DNA of 64,000 nt from G963678445 sp963678445 (GTDB lineage Bacteria; Hydrogenedentota; Hydrogenedentia; Hydrogenedentales; G963678445). The stretch lies in assembly GCA_963678445.1 (NCBI GenBank), contig OY782877.1, forward strand, positions 1,798,001 through 1,862,000, given 5' to 3'. The notes beneath the pieces were generated by a model. It ran no database searches. It was not told the DNA's origin and saw only the letters and a program-made list of their open reading frames with translations. This document shows positions 35,478 through 43,358 of the stretch, in pieces (the first letter of the stretch is position 1; each line of letters begins with the position of its first letter). A program made the translations under genes and the position numbers.

Positions 35478-35643
35478 AGTGCTTTCCCCGGATTGAATAG
35501 GTGTTATCGTTCATTTTATCGCATATTCGAAACAAAACTGGTATGCTTAGGGTCAAAGTGGAAGCAATATTTTGCATTGTAATAGTAGCAGAGTATACGG
35601 CGTTGCGCCATAGGGTCTTGGATGTTTTGAATAGGAGCTGGGC
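35478..35643. promoter_or_regulatory. Divergent promoter region
   Basis: A 166-base gap between two divergent starts (PmoA-family, minus; GH31, plus). It must contain both promoters. No confident boxes can be fixed by eye. Confidence 0.35.
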
Positions 35644-37386
35644 ATGAAGAAACGCGGGTGTCTTTTTCGCATTGTGCAGGGTGTAGCTGCATTGGTGGTA
35701 CTGTTGGGCGTGGTGGTGTATTTCTATTTTATTTTGCCAATTTGGGGATTCCCGTTTATGGCGCAGCGCAAAACGCAGACGCCGATTACGCCGCCATGGG
35801 CGTTGGAGTGTTGGTTGTGGGAGGATGACTATAATACGGATGTGTATACGCTGGAGCTGTTGAATGGGTATCTGGAGCATGATTTCCCGGTGCGGACTGT
35901 TTTGATCGATAGTCCGTGGAGTATGCGGTATAACGATTTTGTGATCGATGAAAAAAAGTTCCCGAATCCGGATAAATTTTTTGGTGACTTGGAGAAGCGG
36001 GGCATTCGGGTGGTGTTGTGGATGACGTGTAATGTGAATTCGGATAGTGATGATGCTGCGATATCGGATACGTCGGCGTGGTATGAGGAGGCGAAGTCGA
36101 AGGGGTATCTGACAGGAAATGGGGCGCAGGTGAGTTGGTGGAAAGGATATGGGGGCTTTATCGATTATACGAATCCGGAGGCGATGACGTGGTGGCGGGG
36201 CTTGCAGCAACGGGTCTTTGACTTGGGTATTGATGGGTGGAAATTGGATGGGGCGGCAACGTTGTTCCGTAGCTCACTGTTTGGTATTCCTGTGCCGTAT
36301 ATGCGTACGAAGAGCGGTATTATGTCGACGCGCACGTATATGGACCATTATTATCGGGATGAGTATCAGCATGGCCTGACGCAGAATCCGGAGTTTGCCA
36401 CGTTGTCGCGCTCGATTGATAGTCCGGTGCCGTTTGTGCATCGTTGGGGCACGTCGCCTCTGGATGCCTCGCCGGTGAATTGGGTGGGGGATAACAAGCA
36501 TACCTGGAAGGATGAGAAGTTTGGTATAGAGCGGGCGCTGTATTGTATTTTGCGTAGCGCGGATCAGGGTTATTGTGTGGTGGGCTCGGATATTGCGGGC
36601 TATCATGGCACGAAGGAAATTCCGGCGGATGTGTATATTCGTTGGGCGCAGTTCTCGGCGTTCAGCGGACTGTTCATGAATGGCGGCCATGGGGAACGGG
36701 CGATGTGGAAGCGTTCGAAGGAGGAGCTGGAGATTATTCGTACGTACTCGTGGCTGCATACGGAGTTGGTACCGTATCTGTATAGCCATGTGGTCTTTTG
36801 CCATAATGGTGGCAAGACGCTGATGCGTCCGACGCATCAGGATTATGATTATATGTTGGGTGATGACATTTTTGTGTCGCCGATTCATGCACCGGAGGCG
36901 CGTCATACGGTACATTTGCCGAAGGGACGTTGGCGCTGGTGGTTTGATGATTCTAAGGTGATTGAGGGGCCGAAGACGTTTACGCAGGAATTCCGCATGG
37001 ATCAGTTCCCGGCGTATATTCGCGATGGCGCGATTTTGCCAATGAAGGTGGCGCGGGCGTATACGGGTATTGGGGATAAGGATTGGGAAAATTATCTGAC
37101 GCTGAATGTGTATCCGAATGGCCGGAATGTGTTTACGGTGCATCATCCGGATAAGAGTGGGGAAACGACGGTGTCGGTGGTGCAGGAGGGAAGTAAGGTG
37201 CGGGTGGCGTTGGAGGGGGTAAAGAAGCCCCACATTTTGCGGGTGTTTATGGAGAAGAAGCCGAAGCAGGTGACGTTGGACGGCACTGCATTGGCAGAGG
37301 GCGATGGCTGGACGTATGATGCGACTGAAAAACGCTTGGTGGTGCGGACAGATACGTATGTGGGCGGCCAGTATGTGATCGAATAG
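35644..37386 (+). CDS. GH31-family glycoside hydrolase, membrane-anchored
   Basis: A 580-residue protein. The N-terminus MKKRGCLFRIVQG leads into one TM segment (AALVVLLGVVVYFYFIL), so it is anchored with the enzyme outside. The (beta/alpha)8 barrel shows the nucleophile block GIDGWKLDGAA (Asp of KLDG), PVNWVGDNKHTW (acid/base Asp), GYCVVGSDIAGYHG and LFMNGGHGERAMW. A C-terminal beta domain follows (YMLGDDIFVSPIHAP onward). GH31 enzymes are retaining alpha-glucosidases, alpha-xylosidases, alpha-galactosidases or sulfoquinovosidases. The catalytic Asp is certain in type but the sugar is not. Confidence 0.9.
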   Translation: MKKRGCLFRIVQGVAALVVLLGVVVYFYFILPIWGFPFMAQRKTQTPITPPWALECWLWEDDYNTDVYTLELLNGYLEHDFPVRTVLIDSPWSMRYNDFVIDEKKFPNPDKFFGDLEKRGIRVVLWMTCNVNSDSDDAAISDTSAWYEEAKSKGYLTGNGAQVSWWKGYGGFIDYTNPEAMTWWRGLQQRVFDLGIDGWKLDGAATLFRSSLFGIPVPYMRTKSGIMSTRTYMDHYYRDEYQHGLTQNPEFATLSRSIDSPVPFVHRWGTSPLDASPVNWVGDNKHTWKDEKFGIERALYCILRSADQGYCVVGSDIAGYHGTKEIPADVYIRWAQFSAFSGLFMNGGHGERAMWKRSKEELEIIRTYSWLHTELVPYLYSHVVFCHNGGKTLMRPTHQDYDYMLGDDIFVSPIHAPEARHTVHLPKGRWRWWFDDSKVIEGPKTFTQEFRMDQFPAYIRDGAILPMKVARAYTGIGDKDWENYLTLNVYPNGRNVFTVHHPDKSGETTVSVVQEGSKVRVALEGVKKPHILRVFMEKKPKQVTLDGTALAEGDGWTYDATEKRLVVRTDTYVGGQYVIE

Positions 37387-37409
37387 TGCACTTGCGGTAA
37401 AATGCGCTA

Positions 37410-37441
37410 CGGGGAAGGACGTTTGTTCTTCCCCGTTTTTT
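37410..37441 (+). terminator. Rho-independent terminator of GH31 gene
   Basis: CGGGGAAG / CTTCCCCG hairpin with a GACGTTTGTT loop, directly followed by T7. About 25 bases after the stop. Confidence 0.85.
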
Positions 37442-37484
37442 TGATGTGGAGAGATACGATAAGGATCGTAGCAGGGATTAAAGT

Positions 37485-38315
37485 ATGTTGAATGAATTTG
37501 TAGAACCGGGTGTGCCGTGGGTATTGTTTTGGCTTTTTGTAGGCGCTGCTGTGCTGATCCAGGGAATCAGCAAGTCCGGCTTTGCAGGGGGGGCGGGCAT
37601 TTTGTCGTTGCCGTTGATGATGCTGGTGATGCCGGTGGATAAGGTGGCGGCGACGATGCTGTCGTTGTTGATTTTGTGTGATATGAATGCGATTTATCAT
37701 CATCGCCGGAATCAGGATTGGGGGCTGGTAATGCAGGTGTATATGCCGGCAGTGCTGGGGATTGTGTTGGGGGCGTTGGTGTGGGGATGGGTCGGACGTG
37801 CCGGGGTGGAGTCTTATGGTGGCGTCATCAAACGTATGGTGGGGGTGATCGCGATCTTGTTTGCGCTGTATATTGCGGCAAAGGAAACGTCGATGGCATG
37901 GGTAACGCGTCATCGTGCAGGACGACGGATAGGCATGCTGGCGGGGGTGACGGCGGGTTTTACGTCGACGATTGCCCATGCGGCAGGCCCTATTGTGAGT
38001 TTGTTTGTTTTTTCGCAAGGCCTGGGGAAAAGCTTGTTTGTGGGTACGGTGGCGTGGACGTTTACGTTGATCAATCTGACGAAATTGCCTTTTTATTTGG
38101 GCCTGGGCCTGGTGGATTTAAGCGTACTACGTTTTGATGTGTTCTTAATCCCGCTCATTCCGCTGGGGTCGTTTTTGGGGAAATGGATGCATTCACGGGT
38201 GTCGGAATCGTTGTTTAACCGGGTAATTATGGTACTGACGTTGCTGTCGGGCATACAACTGGTTTCAGGGATAAATCTGGTGCATTACACGCTACGATTG
38301 CTTTGGGGGGAATAG
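37485..38315 (+). CDS. TauE/SafE (TSUP) family membrane transporter
   Basis: A 276-residue protein with about eight TM segments. Hallmarks are the two half-repeats: ISKSGFAGGAGILSLPLMML in the N-terminal half and TAGFTSTIAHAAGPIVSLFVF in the second (the TSUP G-x-x-S/T-x-x-x-x-x-x-G-P pattern). Members export sulfite, sulfoacetate or other organosulfur anions. Substrate unknown; GH31 sulfoquinovosidases make sulfonated substrates conceivable, but that is a guess. Start ATG with AGGGA upstream. Confidence 0.88.
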   Translation: MLNEFVEPGVPWVLFWLFVGAAVLIQGISKSGFAGGAGILSLPLMMLVMPVDKVAATMLSLLILCDMNAIYHHRRNQDWGLVMQVYMPAVLGIVLGALVWGWVGRAGVESYGGVIKRMVGVIAILFALYIAAKETSMAWVTRHRAGRRIGMLAGVTAGFTSTIAHAAGPIVSLFVFSQGLGKSLFVGTVAWTFTLINLTKLPFYLGLGLVDLSVLRFDVFLIPLIPLGSFLGKWMHSRVSESLFNRVIMVLTLLSGIQLVSGINLVHYTLRLLWGE

Positions 38316-38369
38316 GTACTGCAACGCAGTGTGCTGTATTAATAGAAGCAAGTATTTTTTATAGCAGAA

Positions 38370-38402
38370 ATACCTTCGTTTTACGACGAAGGTATTCTTT
38401 TT
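38370..38402 (+). terminator. Rho-independent terminator of TauE gene
   Basis: ATACCTTCGT / ACGAAGGTAT hairpin followed by TCTTTTTT. It separates the TauE gene from the phage-like module. Confidence 0.85.
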
Positions 38403-38459
38403 TCGTTGGGATGCTGTGTTGAAGCGGCATCGCGAGGGCAAATGCTGGGGAGGTCGTGT

Positions 38460-38927
38460 ATGAAGGTGCGTGACGCGGTGCGAGTGGAGGGTTGGATGCG
38501 GGAGGAGGAGGCGCTACTGGCGCAGGAAATGGTGCGGGCGTTGCAGCGGGTGTTGAAAAAACAGGGCGCGCCGGACACGCCGCTGGTAGCGTTGCGGGTA
38601 AATGATGTGGTGGTTTCGTATTTATTGGTGCGACGTGCGGAGGAAGGCTTGCGTCCGCCAGTACTGGAAGAGGATGTCGGTGCAGATGTGGCGGTGACGC
38701 CAGCGTCGGTAATCGAAGGGATTGGAAAGACACGGGAAAGGTTGCGTAAGGCTATGAAAGAGTTAGAAGAGTATTGCGCCAAGGTAGGCGCGCCTACCGG
38801 AAAGGGATTGGCGGACCGGATGGCGCCGTTGATGAAAAAGGGGGAGGGGGCTTTGGAGGAGATGGTGCGAATGGCAATGGAAAGGGGTGAAGAGAAGAAA
38901 GAGAATGGAAATAGCACAGAATCATAG
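38460..38927 (+). CDS. Helical protein, candidate terminase small subunit
   Basis: A 155-residue protein starting at MKVRDAVRVEGWMREEEALL with GGGGAGG 6 bases upstream; the frame is open 54 bases further up without a better site. Helical throughout: an N-terminal half (ALLAQEMVRALQRVLKK) and a C-terminal pair with IGKTRERLRKAMKELEEYC and ADRMAPLMKKGEGALEEMV. The layout recalls phage small terminases of the P27 type, where a conserved C-terminal R-L-EL-L-G helix occurs, but identity is not secure. It is the first plus-strand gene of the phage-like module and lies upstream of terL. Alternative: an unrelated host protein. Confidence 0.5.
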   Translation: MKVRDAVRVEGWMREEEALLAQEMVRALQRVLKKQGAPDTPLVALRVNDVVVSYLLVRRAEEGLRPPVLEEDVGADVAVTPASVIEGIGKTRERLRKAMKELEEYCAKVGAPTGKGLADRMAPLMKKGEGALEEMVRMAMERGEEKKENGNSTES

Positions 38928-38975
38928 GGTAGGCTGAGAATGCGCTGAAGATGAATTTGGAAGTGCATTGAGTCC

Positions 38976-39079
38976 TTTAGTGGCTACCACTCCAAAAAGT
39001 GTCATAAAAAACGAATTTTTATTGCGCTCAGGGATGGCAAGGACCATACCTATTGCTTGCGGTCGCTGGACCGCTTTAG
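38976..39079 (+). repeat. Family-A dispersed hairpin repeat (copy 6)
   Basis: TGTCATAAAAAACGAATTTT, TTGCGCTCAGGGATGGCAAG, GACCATACCTATTGCTT and the hairpin GCGGTC-GCTG-GACCGC (39059-39074). Located in front of the 3D-domain lipoprotein gene. Confidence 0.85.
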
Positions 39080-39106
39080 AGATTATTTCATGATGGGGTA
39101 TGTGTA

Positions 39107-39589
39107 ATGACATTGCGCGTGTTCGGATGGAATCGCAAATTTGCCTGGTTTGGGACGATGTTGCTCTGTATTTTGCTTTTGTTCATGATGAGTGGTTGTG
39201 CAACGGGGGTACGTCCTCCTCGATGGACGCGGGCAGTGGATCGGGTGATGGATACAACGGGGTATTGCAAGTGTGGCAAGTGTTGTAATTGGAAGCGGAA
39301 TTGGCGGGGCAAGCGGGTGGTGGCAAGTGGACCGAATAAAGGGAAAGCGAAGAAGGTGGGTTATACGGCGAGTGGGGTGAAGGCGAAGGCGCATCGGACG
39401 ATTGCAGCCGATACGTCGGTCTATCCGTTTGGCACAGTGATGTATGTGCCGGGCTGGGGCTGTGGGCGGGTGGAGGATCGGGGAGGCTCAATTAAGGGGA
39501 GTCGGATTGATCTGTTTTTTGGAAGCCATAAAAAAGCAGTGCGTTGGGGACGACGCAAAGTGAAGGTGCGCGTTTGGCTGCCGAAGTAG
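39107..39589 (+). CDS. 3D-domain lipoprotein (lytic-transglycosylase-like fold)
   Basis: A 160-residue protein. The N-terminus has a TM-like core and lipobox (LLFMMSGC), so it is a lipoprotein. The mature domain carries the 3D signature with its Asp residues: TIAADTSVYPFGTVMYVPGW, GRVEDRGGSIKG and RIDLFFGSHKKAVRWG, plus a Cys-rich entry TGYCKCGKCCNW. 3D domains, as in MltA and Sps/Rpf-related proteins, act on peptidoglycan glycan strands. In the phage-like module it could aid envelope passage or release of particles; it could also be a host cell-wall enzyme. Followed by a family-B palindrome. Confidence 0.85.
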   Translation: MTLRVFGWNRKFAWFGTMLLCILLLFMMSGCATGVRPPRWTRAVDRVMDTTGYCKCGKCCNWKRNWRGKRVVASGPNKGKAKKVGYTASGVKAKAHRTIAADTSVYPFGTVMYVPGWGCGRVEDRGGSIKGSRIDLFFGSHKKAVRWGRRKVKVRVWLPK

Positions 39590-39610
39590 TATTTTGAGGG
39601 GTGAATTTTG

Positions 39611-39648
39611 CTGGGGGAGCCTTTTTGTGAACAAAAAGGCTCCCCCAG
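39611..39648 (+). repeat. Family-B palindrome (copy 3), 3' of 3D lipoprotein
   Basis: CTGGGGGAGCCTTTTT and AAAAAGGCTCCCCCAG around GTGAAC, with the tail ACCCCCTCCAAAAAAACTTT. The arms differ from copy 5 (GCC/GGC for AAC/GTT), so both arms changed together. Confidence 0.85.
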
Positions 39649-39667
39649 ACCCCCTCCAAAAAAACTT

Positions 39668-39708
39668 TTCTTTCTTTTTGCGAAAAAAGAAAGAAGCAAA
39701 GAAAAACG
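39668..39708 (+). repeat. TTCTTTC palindrome, second copy
   Basis: TTCTTTCTTTTT-GCG-AAAAAAGAAAGAA followed by GCAAAGAAAAACG, the same as at 33684. Tandem with a family-B palindrome. Confidence 0.7.
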
Positions 39709-39815
39709 AATATAGTCGTGTACCTAGAAAAAACGTGAACTATACTTCTTGTTTATGCTCGCTGGACCATGTTCGTGGGATAGAAACAGGAGCGTGTGGG
39801 TAGAGGGAACGGCGG

Positions 39816-40763
39816 TTAGGGGGTGCTTGTTTGGGCGATGGTGGTTGCCAGGGTGTATGCCGGACCGCCGGGATTGAGAAATTCTAGAACAAGGGTGGCA
39901 ATGTCCTTACCGTCGTGTTCGCCGTTCCAGGCGCCGTGTCCGCGTCCTTTGAAGGGACAGAAGGTGTAGGGGATGTGGTTTTCTTCACAGGCGGCTTTGA
40001 TGTTCAACGCAAATCGATAGTCGGTACCAATATTGGTGTCGTCGGTACCGTGGATGATGAGGATGGGGGGATCGCTGGGGTCGAATTTTTGAAGGATGGG
40101 TTGGGCGCTACCCCACAGATCGATGATAGCATCGGGACGAGCGTTGGCCTGTGGGTTGTTGTTGGAGGGAATGGGTAGGTCGGGGGAGTCGAACAGGAAA
40201 TCTTCAGGGTCGGATATGCCTGCAGCAAGGGCGGCGAAGGCGCCTGCGGATTCGCCGAGTATGGCGATACGATTGGGATCGATGTTGTAGGTTTTGGCGT
40301 GGGCGCGCAGAAAGCGTATGGCGGTCTTGGCGTCGACGTAGGCGGCGTGCACGGCGGCTTGAAAGAGGGTGAGGTTCCAGGGGGAAGGGGCGGGTGGCTC
40401 TTGTCCAATAAGGCGGTAGTTGGTAAGGAAACAGGCGTAGCCGTTTTGGGCAAGGGTATGCGCCAGTCGGGTGAGCTTCTTGTTGTTTTTATCTCCGTTT
40501 TTGAAGCTGCCGCCGTGGATCATAATGATGGCGGGCAGGGGTGCGTCTGATTGGGATTTGGGGTGATAGAGATCGCCGTGTAGAGCGTAAAGCGTGGGGG
40601 GCTGGTCGGGGGCTTCGCTGGTGATGTAGCCGCTCCCGTAGCAGATGTCGCGGGTAATCTCAAGGCTTTCAGCGGGCGGAGCGAAGTTAACAAAGCCGAT
40701 GATCAGGGTAATCAAAAGTAGCGCGCGTAGGCTTTGGGAACGAAACGATACTGCGGTTAACAC
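39816..40763 (-). CDS. Secreted alpha/beta-hydrolase (esterase/lipase, BD-FAE type)
   Basis: A 315-residue protein. GTG at 40763 is taken as the start because AGGAG lies upstream and the frame before it runs inside the neighbouring esterase. Signal peptide: LRALLLITLIIGFVNFAPPAES. Catalytic elements: the oxyanion-hole block IMIHGGSFKNG, the nucleophile GESAGAFAAL, an Asp in IHGTDDTNIG and a His near GRGHGAWNGEHDG. The BD-FAE/carboxylesterase-like family removes acyl groups from sugars or hydrolyses small esters. It is a tandem paralogue of the next gene (about 45 percent identity by eye), both on the minus strand and inside the phage-like module. Confidence 0.88.
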   Translation of the reverse strand: MLTAVSFRSQSLRALLLITLIIGFVNFAPPAESLEITRDICYGSGYITSEAPDQPPTLYALHGDLYHPKSQSDAPLPAIIMIHGGSFKNGDKNNKKLTRLAHTLAQNGYACFLTNYRLIGQEPPAPSPWNLTLFQAAVHAAYVDAKTAIRFLRAHAKTYNIDPNRIAILGESAGAFAALAAGISDPEDFLFDSPDLPIPSNNNPQANARPDAIIDLWGSAQPILQKFDPSDPPILIIHGTDDTNIGTDYRFALNIKAACEENHIPYTFCPFKGRGHGAWNGEHDGKDIATLVLEFLNPGGPAYTLATTIAQTSTP

Positions 40764-40773
40764 GGTAAAACTC

Positions 40774-41688
40774 CTATTGTTGCTCAGGCATGTATTGGGC
40801 CAAGAATTCAAGTATGTGGGTGGCGAGATCTTTATCGTCGTATCGGGCGTCCCATGCGCCGTGCCCCTCGCCCCAAAGCAGGTAGTAGGCGTAGGGAATA
40901 GCGTGGTCTTCGCATTGCTCACGTATGTTGAGCGCGGAAAGCATGGGCACTGTCGTATCTTCAAAACCGTGCCAGATGAAAATAGGGGGATCGTTGGCGT
41001 CGAATTCATCAAGGACGAGTTCGGCACTGCCCCAGCAGTCGAGTATGACGGCGGGACGGGCGGAAACTTCGGGATTGTTTTCGGGAGGAACGGAAAAATC
41101 GGGGCCGTCGTTGACGAAGTCGTCATCGTCGCTTACCCCTGCGGCAAGGGCGGCAAATGCGCCTGCAGATTCGCCAAATACAGCGATGCGGTTGGGATCG
41201 ATCCCGTAGTCCTCGGTGTGAGTGCGCACGTAGCGCAGGGCGACTTTGGCGTCGACAAAGGCGGCATGCACGGTGGAGGGGGAGGGTATATTCATTTTTT
41301 CAAAGGAGTCGATGGGGGGAGGGTTGTCGCCACTAAGGCGATAGTCGATGAGGAAACATATGTAGCCGTTGAGCGTGAGGATATCGGCCAGGTAAAGCAG
41401 ATCGAGGTCCGTTTTCGTGCCGCTCTCAAAGCTGCCGCCGTGAATCATGACGATGGCGGGCTTGTCGGAAGGGGCGCTGTCGCTGGGTTGAAGCAGATCA
41501 AAGTAAAGGGGGGTAAGTTGGTACACGTCGCTATCCGCTTCTTGGGAAGTATAGCCCAAACCGTAGACATGGTCTTGGGTATAGGTGACACCGTCTGAAG
41601 GTTTGTAGGTGGGCTTAGGACAACCCAAAAGAATGAGTGCGCACAGGATGCTGAAATATAGCGTTTGGGTTTTGTTAAGGGCGCGCAT
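40774..41688 (-). CDS. Alpha/beta-hydrolase lipoprotein, tandem paralogue
   Basis: A 304-residue protein. The lipobox LILLGC follows a short N-terminus, so it is a lipoprotein. Catalytic elements match its neighbour: VMIHGGSFESG, nucleophile VFGESAGAFAAL, Asp in WHGFEDTTVP and His in GEGHGAWDARYDD. Only 10 bases separate it from the downstream paralogue, so the two form an operon. Likely a cell-surface esterase for acylated polysaccharides. Neither is a phage gene family, and both run against the phage-like genes. Confidence 0.88.
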   Translation of the reverse strand: MRALNKTQTLYFSILCALILLGCPKPTYKPSDGVTYTQDHVYGLGYTSQEADSDVYQLTPLYFDLLQPSDSAPSDKPAIVMIHGGSFESGTKTDLDLLYLADILTLNGYICFLIDYRLSGDNPPPIDSFEKMNIPSPSTVHAAFVDAKVALRYVRTHTEDYGIDPNRIAVFGESAGAFAALAAGVSDDDDFVNDGPDFSVPPENNPEVSARPAVILDCWGSAELVLDEFDANDPPIFIWHGFEDTTVPMLSALNIREQCEDHAIPYAYYLLWGEGHGAWDARYDDKDLATHILEFLAQYMPEQQ

Positions 41689-41769
41689 GGCTTGTCTCCT
41701 GGTTGGAATGTCGTTGTGTTAATTGTAGCAGAAATGCGTTGTTTTTGATCCAGGGTGAAGGGGAATGGA

Positions 41770-43236
41770 ATGCAGTGGGATGTGGGGAGGCTTCGGGATG
41801 TATTGCGAAAACGGGGACTTTCTGAAATGGAAGTGCGGGCGTGGGTGGCGATGCAGATGCGGGAACGCTTCGCGGAGGCATATTTTCAGGATCGGCGTGG
41901 GGAACCATGGCAGGTACGGGAATACCAGCGGGGGTCGCTGGAATCGCGAGCGTTGCGTAAGGTGCATTGTGATGGACGCGATGTGGGAAAAACGACGGAG
42001 ATTGAATTAACAGCGGCGTGGGCGATGGTGGTATGTCCGAATACGGAGATGTTGATCGCAACGCAGACGGAAAATCAGTTGTTCCCTTTGATGAGCCGCC
42101 TGGCGCGGCGTTTTGAAATGACACCGGAGTTCTCGGCGTCGTTGGTGGAGGTAAAACGGTCGCCGTCATGGTTTTTTCGCTTTTCGAATGGCTTCGTACT
42201 TTGGGGGCGCATTGCAGGACCGCGTGGAACAAATTTTCAGGGGATGCATGTGGATTGGCAGATTGTTGATGAGGCGCAGGAGATGACGGAGACGAGTTGG
42301 GGAGAGTTGTATCAGGCGCTGAATGGGGGAGGACGGCGTTGGGTGTATGGGGTGCCGAATGGGTTGCGAAATACATTTTATCGGATGACGCAGTTGCCGG
42401 ATGCGGAGCAGTATAATTGGCCAAGCACGTTGAATCCGTCTTTTTCTGCAGAGAAGGATGCAGAGTTGACATTGCTGTATGGGGGTAAGGATACGCCGGG
42501 TTATGTGCATAGGGTGTTGGGACAGCATGGTGCACCGATGCATGCGGTGTTTTCTATGGATGATTATTTGCTGTGTGTGGATGAGGGGCTGGGGGAGGCG
42601 GATGTGTGTTTGCGGGAGGAGGATGATTTTGAGGTGAGCGAGATGACGCCAGGCGTGTATTACCTGGGCTGTGATTTGGGGTATGCACGAGACCCTTCGG
42701 AGTTTGTGGTGTATCGGAGTGAGCCGCCGCATCTGGTGAATGTGTTGCGGGTGCATCTGGAGGGGGTGAATTATGCACGCCAGCAGGAGGTTATCGAGAT
42801 ACTGGACGCTGCATATAATTTTCGGGGTATTGGTATCGATTGTGGGAACAGCGGGCGGGCGGTGGCGCATGGTTTGATGGCGTTGGGTGAGGACTGGTGC
42901 GGAAAGGTGCAGGCGTTTGAATTTGGAGGGCGGGTAACGTTGGCGCCGTTACCCGATGGAACGGTGCGACGACGGCGCACGAAGGAGTTTATGACGGAGT
43001 TGTTGCAGCGACGATTGGCGGAGCACACGATTGTTTTCCCGAAAATCGCGGAACGAGAGCAGCAGTATGCGTCGCATACGTATGGGGTGACGGATTCGGG
43101 GCTGGTAGTGTATGAAAAGGGGAATGACCATGTGATTGATGCGGATCGCTGTGCGGTGCTGCGGCATTATCTGGACACGGTGGAACCGGTGATGGAAATG
43201 CAGTGGGGACCTGGTGTGGGATTGAGGGGTTTCTGA
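41770..43236 (+). CDS. Phage terminase large subunit (packaging ATPase-nuclease)
   Basis: A 488-residue protein. ATG at 41770 has AAGGGGAA upstream; an in-frame GTG lies 15 bases earlier. ATPase domain: Walker A GRDVGKTT (residues 69-76), Walker B IVDEAQE (acidic pair near 167-168), and a coupling-motif region VYGVPNG. The RNase H-like nuclease domain has YYLGCDLGYARDPSEF (D302), IGIDCGNSG (D357) and NDHVIDADR (D457). All three metal-binding Asp are kept, so cutting and pumping are both plausible. It packages DNA through the portal into the head. Which DNA is packaged (element or random host DNA) cannot be told. Confidence 0.93.
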   Translation: MQWDVGRLRDVLRKRGLSEMEVRAWVAMQMRERFAEAYFQDRRGEPWQVREYQRGSLESRALRKVHCDGRDVGKTTEIELTAAWAMVVCPNTEMLIATQTENQLFPLMSRLARRFEMTPEFSASLVEVKRSPSWFFRFSNGFVLWGRIAGPRGTNFQGMHVDWQIVDEAQEMTETSWGELYQALNGGGRRWVYGVPNGLRNTFYRMTQLPDAEQYNWPSTLNPSFSAEKDAELTLLYGGKDTPGYVHRVLGQHGAPMHAVFSMDDYLLCVDEGLGEADVCLREEDDFEVSEMTPGVYYLGCDLGYARDPSEFVVYRSEPPHLVNVLRVHLEGVNYARQQEVIEILDAAYNFRGIGIDCGNSGRAVAHGLMALGEDWCGKVQAFEFGGRVTLAPLPDGTVRRRRTKEFMTELLQRRLAEHTIVFPKIAEREQQYASHTYGVTDSGLVVYEKGNDHVIDADRCAVLRHYLDTVEPVMEMQWGPGVGLRGF

Positions 43237-43241
43237 AATCT

Positions 43242-43266
43242 GCTGGGGGAACCCTTTTGTGAACAA
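43242..43266 (+). repeat. Truncated family-B palindrome fused to family-A element
   Basis: The left arm CTGGGGGAACCCTTTTGTGAAC of family B is intact, but the right arm is missing. It runs directly into a reverse family-A hairpin at 43267, a chimeric junction. Confidence 0.7.
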
Positions 43267-43302
43267 GTGGCCAGGGCCACCCCCAAGAGATATTTTCCTT
43301 AC
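43267..43302 (-). repeat. Family-A dispersed hairpin repeat (copy 7, reverse)
   Basis: Hairpin GTGGC-CAGG-GCCAC (43267-43280) followed by CCCCAAGAGATAT, which is the reverse complement of the core of copy 2. Confidence 0.75.
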
Positions 43303-43358
43303 CTGTAGAGTATTAAGGATACCTTCCCGATGGGCGATTGTTTTCTTGAAATTCTTGG

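Noticed and set aside
40645..41598. A 317-codon plus-strand frame spanning the two esterases
   Set aside because: Antisense to both esterases and crosses their boundary; no motifs.
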